Part shown: piece by piece, positions 44,707 through 53,338 of the stretch | How the letters are laid out: every line of letters starts with the position of its first letter | How positions within the stretch are numbered: the first letter of the stretch is position 1 | From: DASSUW01 sp963844405 | GTDB taxonomy: Bacteria; Actinomycetota; Thermoleophilia; Solirubrobacterales; Solirubrobacteraceae | DNA: 64,000 nt | Assembly (NCBI GenBank): GCA_963844405.1 | Contig: CAWJNZ010000010.1 | Location: forward strand, 83,584 to 147,583 | Direction: 5' to 3' | Notes under the pieces: generated by a model | The model's input: only the letters and a program-made list of their open reading frames with translations | Database searches by the model: none | Told to the model about the DNA's origin: nothing | Program-made: the position numbers and the translations under genes

Positions 44707-45569
44707 CGGCCGCGCTCTGGGCGGTGGCCTCGGGCGTCGGGTTCGGGCTGTTCCAGAGCCTCAACCGGCGCGCGCTCGTCGACATCGAGGACGCCTACGT
44801 CTCCACCTTCCTCAACCTGCTGATCGCGGCGGTGGCGCTGGTCGGCGTGGCGCTCGCGACCGAGGACGTCGGCCGGCTGCTCGACGCCGGAGCGTGGCCG
44901 CTGATCGCCTTCGCGCTGGCCGGGATCACGCACTTCCTGCTCGGCTGGACTTTCCTCAACCTCAGCCAGCGCCGGATCGGCGCCGCGCGCACCTCGCCCC
45001 TGCTGACCATGGCGCCGCTGTTCGCGCTCGTCGTCGGCGTGATCGCCATCGGGCAGATGCCCGGCCCGGGCGCGCTGCTCGCGATCGTGCCGATGGTGCT
45101 GGGCGCGTACCTCGTGTCCGGCGGCGGCCAGGAGGCGCGCGGCGCCGACGCGCTGCCCGGTCTGGCCTGCGCGATGATGTGGGCGATCAGCCCCGTGTTC
45201 ACGCTCGAGGGGCTCGGAGGGCTCGACTCGCCGCTGCTCGGCGTCACCTTCGGGATGGTCGCCTCGATGGCCGCCTACGGCGTCTTCCTGATCGGGCGAC
45301 CGCTGCGACGCGACGCGATCGCCCGCGACACGGTCGTCTTCAAGGTGCTCGCCGGGATCGCCGTCGCGCTCGCCACGTGGTTCCGCTGGCTGGCCATCGA
45401 CGGCGCGGAGGTCGCCGTCGTGCTCGCCCTCGCGCTCGTCTCCGTCCCCATCGTGCTGTTCCTGTCGCCGCTCCTCGTCGGCCGCCACCTCGAGCACGTC
45501 ACGCGCAAGGTGTGGCTCGGCGCGGGGCTGGTGGTCGGCGGCGCGCTGACCCTGCTCCTGGCCGCCTGA
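44703..45569 (+). CDS. EamA/DMT-family transporter
   Basis: A 288-residue membrane protein from GTG 44703. It has ten predicted hydrophobic helices in two homologous halves (GVGFGLFQSLNRRALVDIED in the first, LACAMMWAISPVFTLEGLGG in the second), typical of EamA drug/metabolite transporters. In this operon it could export a pathway product or provide a second uptake route. Coupled to livF upstream; its stop overlaps the amidohydrolase ATG. Confidence 0.85.
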   Translation: MTAALWAVASGVGFGLFQSLNRRALVDIEDAYVSTFLNLLIAAVALVGVALATEDVGRLLDAGAWPLIAFALAGITHFLLGWTFLNLSQRRIGAARTSPLLTMAPLFALVVGVIAIGQMPGPGALLAIVPMVLGAYLVSGGGQEARGADALPGLACAMMWAISPVFTLEGLGGLDSPLLGVTFGMVASMAAYGVFLIGRPLRRDAIARDTVVFKVLAGIAVALATWFRWLAIDGAEVAVVLALALVSVPIVLFLSPLLVGRHLEHVTRKVWLGAGLVVGGALTLLLAA

Positions 45570-46399
45570 TGCACGACGCCCACGTCCACGTGATCCCGCC
45601 TGGCGACTGGCCGGACCCGCCGCCCGCGGCGGTCGGCGAGTTCCGCGACGTCGACCGCATCCTCGAGCAGACGCGCGCCGACCGCGTGCTGCTGGCGCCA
45701 TGGGTGAGAGTGCTCGGCATCGACGACGAGCGCCTGAACGACGCGCTGGCGGGGCTTGTCGGCGACCGCGTCGCCGTGCTGGGCGCGGCCGGCGATCCCG
45801 AGGCGCTGCGCCGCGCGATGTCGCGCGGGCTCGCCGGCGTCGAGGTGACGGCCAAGCTCGAGGGGTCGTATCTCGGCGACCCGCGGTTCGAGCCGTTGTG
45901 GGCGGCGGCCGAGGAGACCGGCGCGCTCGTCTTCATCCACCCCAGCACCCGAGGCTTCGGCGGGCCCGACGACCACTACCTGTGGAACACGGTCGGCAAC
46001 CCGCTGGAGACCACGGTGACCGCGGCGCACCTGGTGATGGCCGGCGCGATGGAGCGCCATCCGGGCCTGAAGGTCCTGCTCGCGCACGGCGGCGGCGCGG
46101 TGCTCGCGCTGCGCGGGCGCTTGCGGCACGCGCACGAGCACGTGGCGGGAGCGCAGGGCTCCTTGCGCGACCCGGTCGCGGACTCGCTGCGGCGCTTCTA
46201 CTACGACACCGTGACCCACGACCCGGCGGTGCTGCGCGAGCTGGTCGGCTTCGTGGGCGCCGAGCGCGTGGTCGCCGGCTCGGACCACCCGTTCGACATG
46301 GGCGACCCCGACCCGGCGGCGACCGTCCGGGCCGCCGGACTCGGCAGCGAGGCCGAGGCGGCGATTCTCGAAGGCAACCTCGAAAGGCTGGTGGGATGA
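45569..46399 (+). CDS. Amidohydrolase (ACMSD-like) family protein
   Basis: A 276-residue TIM-barrel protein. The metal-binding MHDAHVHVI (HxH), FIHPSTRGFGG (His), LLAHGGGAVLALRGR (His) and GSDHPFDMGDP (Asp) are in the order of amidohydrolase_2 enzymes such as ACMSD and gamma-resorcylate decarboxylase. It therefore probably removes a carboxylate or hydrolyses a lactone in an aromatic or heterocyclic pathway. Overlapping ATG/TGA on both sides. Confidence 0.87.
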   Translation: MHDAHVHVIPPGDWPDPPPAAVGEFRDVDRILEQTRADRVLLAPWVRVLGIDDERLNDALAGLVGDRVAVLGAAGDPEALRRAMSRGLAGVEVTAKLEGSYLGDPRFEPLWAAAEETGALVFIHPSTRGFGGPDDHYLWNTVGNPLETTVTAAHLVMAGAMERHPGLKVLLAHGGGAVLALRGRLRHAHEHVAGAQGSLRDPVADSLRRFYYDTVTHDPAVLRELVGFVGAERVVAGSDHPFDMGDPDPAATVRAAGLGSEAEAAILEGNLERLVG

Positions 46400-47982
46400 G
46401 CGCGCAAGCGCAGATCGTCGTGGCCGGGGCGGGCCACAACAGCCTGATCACCGCCGCCTACCTCGCCGTCGCCGGTTACGAGGTCCTCGTCCTCGACTCT
46501 CGGCCCATCCCCGGCGGCGGCGCCGCGTCCGAGGAGCTGCTCGGGCCGGGCTACACGATCGACTCCTGCTCGACCGGCCACACGCTGATCCAGACCAACC
46601 CGCTGCTGATCGAGGACGAGCTCGGGCTGCTCGGCCGCTACGGGCTCGAGTACCTCAAGCCGGACCCGTTCGCCCACGTGGCCTTCCCGGACGGCACGCA
46701 CCTGACCGCGTGGCTCGACCGCGAGCGCACCGTCGAGGAGATCGCGCGCTTCTCGGCGCACGACGCCGCCGCGTACGGCCGCCTGATCGACGAGTACGAC
46801 GAGATCAAGCACATCTTCTCGGCGGGCCAGTTCACGCCGCCCGGCCTCGGCCCGTCCGTCGAGCAGATGCTCGGCGAGCACCCGCGCGGCAACGTCTGGC
46901 TGCGACGGCGGGCGATGAGCGCCTGGGACGTGATCCGCCACGAGTTCCAGGACCCGCACACGCAGGCCTTCCTGCTCTGGCAGGCGTACCAGACACTGGT
47001 GCCCGTGGAGTCCGACGGCTCCGGCCAGCTCGCGTATTCGCTCGTGTACGGCCGCCAGCGGCGCTCGTGGACGATCCCGCGCGGCGGCTCCGGCGCGCTG
47101 ACCGACGCGATCGTCTCCTGCATCACCGACCACGGCGGCAGCGTGGTCTGCGACAAGCGGGTCACGCGGCTGCTGCTCGACGAGGGCCGCTGCGTCGGCG
47201 TCGAGACCGAGGACGGCGACCGCTACACGGCAGGCGAGGCGGTCGTCTCCACGATCCACGTCAAGCACCTGCTCGACATGGCGCCGCCGGAGCTGTGGCC
47301 GGAGGACTTCCGCTACGGCGTCGACACGTTCGACATCGGGGTCTCCGCCATGGCCGTCTACATGGGGACCACGGAGCCGCCGGTGTTCGAGACGCCGGAC
47401 GGCCCGCGCAGCGCCGTCTCAGCCGGCCTCGCCGCGTGGCCGCACGAGGTGCTCGAGTACGGCCGCGCGCTGCGCGACGGCCGCTACGTCGAGGACCCGG
47501 CGTGGCTGCTGGTGGCGACGCCGACGCTGGTCGACCCCTCGCGCGCGCCCGAGGGCCGCCACACGGTCAAGTTCCTCTCCGCGCAGACCTACGGCTTCCC
47601 CGAGCGGGCGACCTGGCAGGCCGACCGCCAGCTCGAGCGCGTGCAGAAGGCGGCGCCCAACTTCACGCGCGAGATCATCGGGGAGCGGCTGGTGAAGGCG
47701 CCGGAGGACATCGAGGCCGCCAACGAGCACATGATCCACGGCACCTTCCACGGCGGTAACCGGACCTACCCGCAGAGCGGGACGCTGCGCCCGGCGCCGG
47801 GCTGGGCCGCGCACCGGATGCCGATCCCCGGCCTCTACCAGACCGGCGGGACTACGCACCCCGGCGGCTCGATCACGGGCGCGCCGGGCCGCAACGCCGC
47901 GATCGTCCTGCTGTCCGACCTCGGGCTCGACATCGAGGAGGTGGTGCGCGGTGCCGGACTCGCGGGTGCAGTCGGCGATTGA
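46396..47982 (+). CDS. FAD-dependent oxidoreductase (phytoene-desaturase/PYROXD2-like)
   Basis: A 528-residue flavoprotein. The N-terminal FAD motif is IVVAGAGHNSLITAAYLAVAGYEVLVLDSR, split here as GAGHNSLITAA and EVLVLDSR; TIPRGGSGALTDAIVSCITD and the C-terminal LYQTGGTTHPGGSITGAPGR are hallmarks of the PYROXD2/crtI-related family. No signal peptide, so cytoplasmic. In this setting an amine- or CH-CH-oxidising step on the imported compound is likely. The next gene begins 32 bases before its end. Confidence 0.87.
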   Translation: MSAQAQIVVAGAGHNSLITAAYLAVAGYEVLVLDSRPIPGGGAASEELLGPGYTIDSCSTGHTLIQTNPLLIEDELGLLGRYGLEYLKPDPFAHVAFPDGTHLTAWLDRERTVEEIARFSAHDAAAYGRLIDEYDEIKHIFSAGQFTPPGLGPSVEQMLGEHPRGNVWLRRRAMSAWDVIRHEFQDPHTQAFLLWQAYQTLVPVESDGSGQLAYSLVYGRQRRSWTIPRGGSGALTDAIVSCITDHGGSVVCDKRVTRLLLDEGRCVGVETEDGDRYTAGEAVVSTIHVKHLLDMAPPELWPEDFRYGVDTFDIGVSAMAVYMGTTEPPVFETPDGPRSAVSAGLAAWPHEVLEYGRALRDGRYVEDPAWLLVATPTLVDPSRAPEGRHTVKFLSAQTYGFPERATWQADRQLERVQKAAPNFTREIIGERLVKAPEDIEAANEHMIHGTFHGGNRTYPQSGTLRPAPGWAAHRMPIPGLYQTGGTTHPGGSITGAPGRNAAIVLLSDLGLDIEEVVRGAGLAGAVGD

Positions 47983-49006
47983 CCATTGGGCGCCGCGCTT
48001 CGTGCAGGGCGGCGTCGACTTCAACGACTTCCAGCGCACGGTCGCGCGGATCGAGCGCTGGGACGAGTGGCTCGACGCCTGGCGCGCACTGGGCGACTCG
48101 CACGCCGAGCTGGCGCGCGAGGCGGAGACCGCCGCGCGCAACGTGACGGCCGGAGACGCCTGGCTGCGCGCCACCGTCTCCTACCACTTCGGCAAGTTCG
48201 TCTGGGTGGTGGACGGTGACCGCAGCCGCGAGGTGGCCGACCTCGCGGTCGAGGCGCAGTACGCCGCGCACCGGACGCTCGACCCGACGGCCGAGCGGAT
48301 CGAGGCGCCGCTCGAGGACGGGAAGGTGGTGGGCAACCTGCGCCGCCCCGCGCAGGTCGACCGGCCGCCGCTCGTGGTGATCGTCCCCGGGCTGGACTCC
48401 ACCAAGGAGGAGTTCTTCACGCTCGAGCAGGTCTTCCTGCGGCGCGGGATGGCGACGCTGTCGATCGACGGCCCGGGCCAGGGCGAGTGCGGCTACGTGC
48501 TGCCGCTGCGCCACGACTACGAGGTGGCCGTGGCCGCGGCGCTCGACATGCTCGACGGCCGTGCGGACCTCGACCTCGACCGGATCGGCGCCCTCGGCGT
48601 GAGCCTCGGCGGCTACTTCGCGCCGCGCGCGGCGACGTTCGAGCCGCGGGTCAAGGCGGTGGCGGGCATCAGCGGCGCCTTCAGCTTCGGCGCCATCTGG
48701 GACCACATCCCCGAGCTCACGCGCGAGACCTTCACCCATAAGGCGTTCGCCGCCGACCAGGAAGAGGCGCGGGAGATCGCGCTGACCTTCGACCTCGGCG
48801 GCGTGCTCGAGCAGCTCGACCGCCCGGCGCTGTTCGTCACCGGCCGGCACGACCGGCTGATCCCCGTCGAGTCGACCGAGCGGCAGGCGGACGCGGCGCC
48901 GCAGGGGACGATGGTCGTGCTCGAGGACGGCAACCACGTGTGCGCGAACGTGCCGTACCTCTCGCGCCCGCTGGTGGCCGACTGGCTGCGCGAGCACCTC
49001 GGATGA
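47951..49006 (+). CDS. Alpha/beta hydrolase (DHPON hydrolase/FrsA-like)
   Basis: A 351-residue protein from GTG 47951. An N-terminal helical cap region (about 1-110) is followed by the hydrolase fold: LVVIVPGLDSTKEEFF, nucleophile elbow GVSLGGYFA (Ser about residue 218), acid in VTGRHDRLIP and His in LEDGNHVCANVP. The helical cap and order resemble 2,6-dihydroxypseudo-oxynicotine hydrolase and related C-C hydrolases, which cleave ketone bonds in N-heterocycle breakdown; specificity is unproven. Confidence 0.85.
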   Translation: MPDSRVQSAIDHWAPRFVQGGVDFNDFQRTVARIERWDEWLDAWRALGDSHAELAREAETAARNVTAGDAWLRATVSYHFGKFVWVVDGDRSREVADLAVEAQYAAHRTLDPTAERIEAPLEDGKVVGNLRRPAQVDRPPLVVIVPGLDSTKEEFFTLEQVFLRRGMATLSIDGPGQGECGYVLPLRHDYEVAVAAALDMLDGRADLDLDRIGALGVSLGGYFAPRAATFEPRVKAVAGISGAFSFGAIWDHIPELTRETFTHKAFAADQEEAREIALTFDLGGVLEQLDRPALFVTGRHDRLIPVESTERQADAAPQGTMVVLEDGNHVCANVPYLSRPLVADWLREHLG

Positions 49007-49034
49007 CCGGCGTCGCGCTGCTCGGAGCGCCCTC

Positions 49035-49982
49035 TTGATCGGCGTCGCCGTGATCGGCGCGGGCATGTGGGCGCCGCGGCTCGTCGCCGCCGCGCGGCGC
49101 GCAGAGCTCGACGTCGTGACGTGCTTCGCGCGCGACCGGTCGAAGGCGGAGCGGCTCGGCGTGGCGGTGGCGGAGAGCTTCGAGGCGGCGATCGAGGACC
49201 CGCGGGTCGATGGCGTGATCCTCGCGACCCCGAACGACGTCCATTCCGAGCAGGCGGTGGCGTGCGCCGGCCGCGGGCGGCACGTGTTCGTCGAGAAGCC
49301 GATCGCCGACACGCTCGAGGCCGGGGCGCGGATCCGCGACGCCTGCGTGGCCGCCGGCGTGGTGCTCATGGTCGGTCACTCGTTCCGGCGGCTGGGGGCG
49401 GCGCGCCGCGTCGGCGAGCTGGTCGCCGAGGGGCGGCTCGGCCGGGTGGTGCTGGCCGAGGCGACGTTCTCGCTCCCAGGCAAGCTCGGGCCGCAGGCGT
49501 GGCGGGCGCACCGCTTGCGGAACCCGGGCGGGCCGCTGATGCAGCTCGGCATCCACCACGTCGACACGCTGCTGGGGTGGCTCGGGCCGGCGCGGCGCAC
49601 GACGGGCGTGATGGCCCACGTCCAGACCGAGGCCGACATCGACGACGTGGGGGTGGCGGCGTTCGAGCTCGAGGCGGGCGGCGTCGGCGTGCTCACCGGC
49701 TCGTACGTCTCGCCGCACACCTTCGCCATCCGCCTGCAGGGCACCGACGCCGTGCTCGACTACCGCGCCGACCTCGGCGCGGTGTGGCCGGACGCCGAGC
49801 GCGTCGACGAGGTCTCGACGGTGCTGGCGGGAGGCGAGCCCGTGGCGTTCGAGCCGCGCGACATGCTCGCCGAGGAGCTGCGCGAGTGGGCGCTCGCGAC
49901 GCGCGGCGAGGCGGTGGTGGAGACCGGCGCCGCCGAGGGCATGGCCGCCCTGCGGGTGATCCTGGAGGCCGTCGGTCAATGA
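49035..49982 (+). CDS. Gfo/Idh/MocA-family oxidoreductase
   Basis: A 315-residue NAD(P)-dependent enzyme. VAVIGAGMWAPRLVAAAR (Rossmann), DGVILATPNDVHSEQAV, HVFVEKPIADT (the EKP motif with catalytic Lys) and GGPLMQLGIHHVDTLLGWLG are all present. A TTG at 49035 is the apparent start, with GGAGCG upstream. The family oxidises or reduces sugars, inositol or cyclic hydroxy compounds. Same strand and close spacing to the hydrolase and hydroxylase genes. Confidence 0.88.
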   Translation: MIGVAVIGAGMWAPRLVAAARRAELDVVTCFARDRSKAERLGVAVAESFEAAIEDPRVDGVILATPNDVHSEQAVACAGRGRHVFVEKPIADTLEAGARIRDACVAAGVVLMVGHSFRRLGAARRVGELVAEGRLGRVVLAEATFSLPGKLGPQAWRAHRLRNPGGPLMQLGIHHVDTLLGWLGPARRTTGVMAHVQTEADIDDVGVAAFELEAGGVGVLTGSYVSPHTFAIRLQGTDAVLDYRADLGAVWPDAERVDEVSTVLAGGEPVAFEPRDMLAEELREWALATRGEAVVETGAAEGMAALRVILEAVGQ

Positions 49983-50007
49983 CCTCGATCGCCCGGCTGG
50001 TCGGGGC

Positions 50008-52089
50008 ATGACCTGGATCGGGCGGGCGATGCCCCGTCGGGAGGACGAGCGGATCCTGCGCGGCGACGGGCGCTACGTCGACGACCTCGAGCGCCCCGGG
50101 ATGCTCCACGCCGCGTTCGTGCGGAGCCCGTTCGCGCGGGCGCGGATCGGCGGCGTCGCCGCGCCGGAGGGCGTCACGATGTTCACCGCCGGTGATCTCG
50201 TGGGCACGCTGCCGGTGCAGTCGCCGCCCGGCGTCGACCACCTCGACGCTCCCCATCCGCTGCTGGCCGGTGACGAGGCGCGCTACGTCGGCCAGCCGGT
50301 GGCGATCGTGCTGGCGTCCTCGCGCGCGCTGGCCGAGGACGCGGCCGAGCTGGTCGAGGTCGACTACGAGCCGCTCGACCCGGTCGTCGATCCACGGTCG
50401 GCGCCCGAGGCGCTGCTGCGCTTCGAGCACGCGAGCGGCGACGTCGACGGCGCGTTCGCGGCGGCCGCCCACGTCGTGCGCGCGCGGCATGCGATCCCGC
50501 GCGTGGTGGCGGCGCCCATGGAGCCGCGCGGGATCGTCGCCGAGCCCGACGGCGACGGCCTGCTCGCGTGGGTGTCGGCGCAGGACGTGCACCGCACGCG
50601 CAGCGGGCTCGCGCACGCGCTCGGGCTCGACGCCGCGGCGATCCGCGTGATCCTCCCCGAGGTCGGCGGCGCGTTCGGCTCGAAGGGCACGCCGGCGCCC
50701 GAGGCGGCCGCCGCGGCGGCGGCCGCGCTCCGGCTCCGCCGCCCGGTCAAGTGGGCCGAGGACCGGTTCGAGAACTTCCTCGGCGCCTACCAGGGCCGCG
50801 GCATGGAGGCCGAGGTGGAGCTGGCGCTCGACGCGGACGGCCGCATGCTCGCCGTGCGGGCGCGGATCCTCGCCGACCTCGGCGCCTACCTCTACGCCAA
50901 CACCGCCGCGCCGCCGCACACGACGGCGATGCTGATGTGCGGCTGCTACACGATCCCCGCCGCCGCGGTGAGCGTGGTCGGCGCACGCACGGACAAGGTG
51001 CCGACCGGGCCGTGCCGCGGGGCCGGGCGGCCGGAGGCGGCGGCGTTCCTCGAGCTGACCGTCGACCGGGCGGCGCGCGAGCTCGGCCTCGACCCGCTCG
51101 AGCTGCGGCGCCGCAACCTCGTGCGCGAGTTCCCGCACGAGACGCCGCTGGGCTGGTCGTACGACTCGGGCGACTACGAGCGCTGCATGGACCTCGCGGC
51201 GGAGCTGGTCGGCGCCGCCGCGTCCGAGCTCGTCGCCGCGCCCGACGACCTCGCCGTCGGGACCGGCGTCGCGCTCTACGTCGAGCGCGCGGGCGGCCAG
51301 TTCGAGGAGGCGCGCGTGGCGATCGAGCCCGACGGCCGGGTGACGGCCATCGCCGGCGCCGGACCGCACGGCCAGGGCCACGCGACGACGTTCGCGCAGA
51401 TCGTCGCCGACGCGCTCGGGGTCGAGCCGGACGCGGTCACCGTCCGGCTCGGCGACTCGGCCGAGACGCCCGACGGGATCGGCACGTTCGCGAGCCGCAC
51501 GACGGCGATGGCCGGCTCGGCGCTGCTGCTCGCCGCCCGCCGGCTGCGCGAACGGCTCGATGCCGCCGCGCCGTCGCCCGGCGGCGCGGCGGGCGCGCTC
51601 GTGCCGCCTGCCGAGCCCATGGAGGAGCTCGCGCGCTTCAGCTCCGACCTCGTGTTCGGCTCGGGGGCCTACGCGGCGACGGTCGCCATCGACCGCGCGA
51701 CCGGCGTGCTGCGCGTGCGGCGGATCGCCGCCGTCGACGACGCCGGCACGATCGTCAACCCGCTGCTCGCCGAGGGCCAGGTGATCGGCGGCACCGTGCA
51801 CGGGCTCGGCGCGAGCCTGACCGAGGAGATGGTCCACGACGAGGACGGCCAGCCGACCACCGCCTCGTTCCTCGACTACGGGCTGCTCACCGTCGCCGAG
51901 GTGCCGGAGATCCGCGCCGCGTTCGTGCAGTCGCCGTCGCCGCGCAACCCGCTCGGGGCCAAGGGGATCGGCGAAGGCGGCGCGATCGGGACACCGGCGG
52001 CGATCGGCAACGCGGTGGCGGCGGCGCTCGGCGGGCGCCACGTGGATCCCCCGTACACGCCCGAGAAGCTGTGGAGCGCGCTGCGGTGA
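50008..52089 (+). CDS. Molybdenum hydroxylase large subunit (CoxL/XdhA, form II type)
   Basis: A 693-residue molybdopterin-binding subunit, somewhat shorter than the usual 750-800. GEDERIL-type N terminus (MPRREDERILRGDGRYVDD), MEPRGIVAE, EVGGAFGSKG, the GPCRGAGRPEAA loop of the form II class (CO dehydrogenase has AYRCSFR there) and the catalytic Glu in GIGEGGAIGTPAAIGN are present. It hydroxylates aromatic heterocycles or aldehydes using water. Followed directly by the FAD and iron-sulfur subunits in L-M-S order. CO oxidation is unlikely. Confidence 0.92.
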   Translation: MTWIGRAMPRREDERILRGDGRYVDDLERPGMLHAAFVRSPFARARIGGVAAPEGVTMFTAGDLVGTLPVQSPPGVDHLDAPHPLLAGDEARYVGQPVAIVLASSRALAEDAAELVEVDYEPLDPVVDPRSAPEALLRFEHASGDVDGAFAAAAHVVRARHAIPRVVAAPMEPRGIVAEPDGDGLLAWVSAQDVHRTRSGLAHALGLDAAAIRVILPEVGGAFGSKGTPAPEAAAAAAAALRLRRPVKWAEDRFENFLGAYQGRGMEAEVELALDADGRMLAVRARILADLGAYLYANTAAPPHTTAMLMCGCYTIPAAAVSVVGARTDKVPTGPCRGAGRPEAAAFLELTVDRAARELGLDPLELRRRNLVREFPHETPLGWSYDSGDYERCMDLAAELVGAAASELVAAPDDLAVGTGVALYVERAGGQFEEARVAIEPDGRVTAIAGAGPHGQGHATTFAQIVADALGVEPDAVTVRLGDSAETPDGIGTFASRTTAMAGSALLLAARRLRERLDAAAPSPGGAAGALVPPAEPMEELARFSSDLVFGSGAYAATVAIDRATGVLRVRRIAAVDDAGTIVNPLLAEGQVIGGTVHGLGASLTEEMVHDEDGQPTTASFLDYGLLTVAEVPEIRAAFVQSPSPRNPLGAKGIGEGGAIGTPAAIGNAVAAALGGRHVDPPYTPEKLWSALR

Positions 52090-52877
52090 AGCCGGCGCCG
52101 TTCGAGTACGCGTCGCCGGCGACCGTGCCCGAGGCGCTCGCGCTGCTCGACGAGGACTCGCGCCCGCTGGCCGGCGGCCAGAGCCTGGTGCCGATGCTGA
52201 ACTTCCGCCTCGCCCGCCCGGCGCGGCTGGTCGACCTCGAGCGGGTGGCCGGGCTCGATCACCTGCGCGTCGACGGCGACGTGCTGCGGATCGGCGCGAT
52301 GGCGCGCCAGGCGGCCGTCGAGCGGTCGCAGCTCGTCGCCGAGCGCTGGCCGCTGCTGCGGCAGGCGCTGCGGCTCGTCGGCCACCCGCCGATCCGCGCC
52401 CGCGGGACCGTCGGCGGCTCGGTCGCCCACGCCGATCCGAAGGCCGAGCTGCCGGTGGCGCTGGCCGCGCTCGGCGCCCGCTTCCACGTCCGCTCGGCGG
52501 CGGGCGCGCGCACGCTCGGCGCCGACGCGCTGTTCCTCGGGCCGCTGATGACCGCGCTCGAGCCGGACGAGCTGCTGGTGGAGATCGAGGTGCCCGCGCC
52601 GCCCGCCGGCGCCCGCACGGCGTTCGTCGAGCACGCGCGCACGCACGGGGACTTCGCCGTCGCGGGCGCGGCGGTCGTCCGCGCGCCCGCCGCGGCGGCG
52701 ATCGCGCTGCTGGGCGCCGAGCCGGTGCCGGTGCGGGCGCCCGAGGCGGAGGCCGCGCTGGCCGGCGGCGCGACCGCCGCCGAGGCCGCCGAGCTCGCGG
52801 CCGCCGGCGTCGACGATCCCTACCGCCGGGCGCTGCTGACCGCACTCACGGCGCGCGCGATCGAGGCTGCCCGATGA
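52086..52877 (+). CDS. Molybdenum hydroxylase FAD subunit (CoxM-like)
   Basis: A 263-residue FAD-binding protein, start GTG overlapping the large-subunit stop. PLAGGQSLVPMLNFRLARP (FAD pyrophosphate loop) and ARGTVGGSVAHADPKAELPV (second FAD motif) are diagnostic. It passes electrons from the iron-sulfur subunit to an acceptor. The C-terminal Ala-rich end overlaps the next ATG. Confidence 0.93.
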   Translation: MKPAPFEYASPATVPEALALLDEDSRPLAGGQSLVPMLNFRLARPARLVDLERVAGLDHLRVDGDVLRIGAMARQAAVERSQLVAERWPLLRQALRLVGHPPIRARGTVGGSVAHADPKAELPVALAALGARFHVRSAAGARTLGADALFLGPLMTALEPDELLVEIEVPAPPAGARTAFVEHARTHGDFAVAGAAVVRAPAAAAIALLGAEPVPVRAPEAEAALAGGATAAEAAELAAAGVDDPYRRALLTALTARAIEAAR

Positions 52878-53338
52878 GGTTCTCGCTCGAGGTCAACCGC
52901 CGCGCGTACGAGGTCGACGTCGAGCCACGCACGCTGCTGTCCGACCTCATACGCCACGAGCTCGGCCTCACCGGCACCAAGGTCGGCTGCGAGCACGGGG
53001 TCTGCGGGGCGTGCACGGTGCAGGTCGACGGCGAGCCGGTGCGCTCGTGCCTGATGCTCGCGGTGCAGGCGCGCGGCCGCTCCGTCCGCACGATCGAGGC
53101 GCTGGCAGGAGAGGAGCTGCACCCGCTGCAGCAGGCGTTCCACGAGGCGCACGCGCTCCAGTGCGGGTTCTGCACCGCCGGGATCCTGATGTCGATGGAG
53201 GCGTTCCTGCGCGACCGCGATCACGTCAGCGAGGACGAGGTCCGCGAGGCGCTGGCCGGCAACCTCTGCCGCTGCACCGGCTACCGCGCCATGGTCGAGG
53301 CCGTGCTCTCCAGCTCGGCGAAGCGGCCCTCGCCGTAG
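52874..53338 (+). CDS. Molybdenum hydroxylase [2Fe-2S] subunit (CoxS-like)
   Basis: A 154-residue protein with two clusters. The plant-ferredoxin-type GCEHGVCGACTVQVDG binds the first; the helical CGFCTAGILMS plus NLCRCTGYRAM binds the second. This completes the three-subunit hydroxylase. Its 3' end overlaps the next amidohydrolase gene by 58 bases on the opposite strand. Confidence 0.94.
   Translation: MRFSLEVNRRAYEVDVEPRTLLSDLIRHELGLTGTKVGCEHGVCGACTVQVDGEPVRSCLMLAVQARGRSVRTIEALAGEELHPLQQAFHEAHALQCGFCTAGILMSMEAFLRDRDHVSEDEVREALAGNLCRCTGYRAMVEAVLSSSAKRPSP

Noticed and set aside
50008..53338. Aerobic carbon monoxide dehydrogenase
   Set aside because: The large subunit has the RGAGR loop rather than the AYRCSFR loop of form I CO dehydrogenase, so a different substrate is likely.
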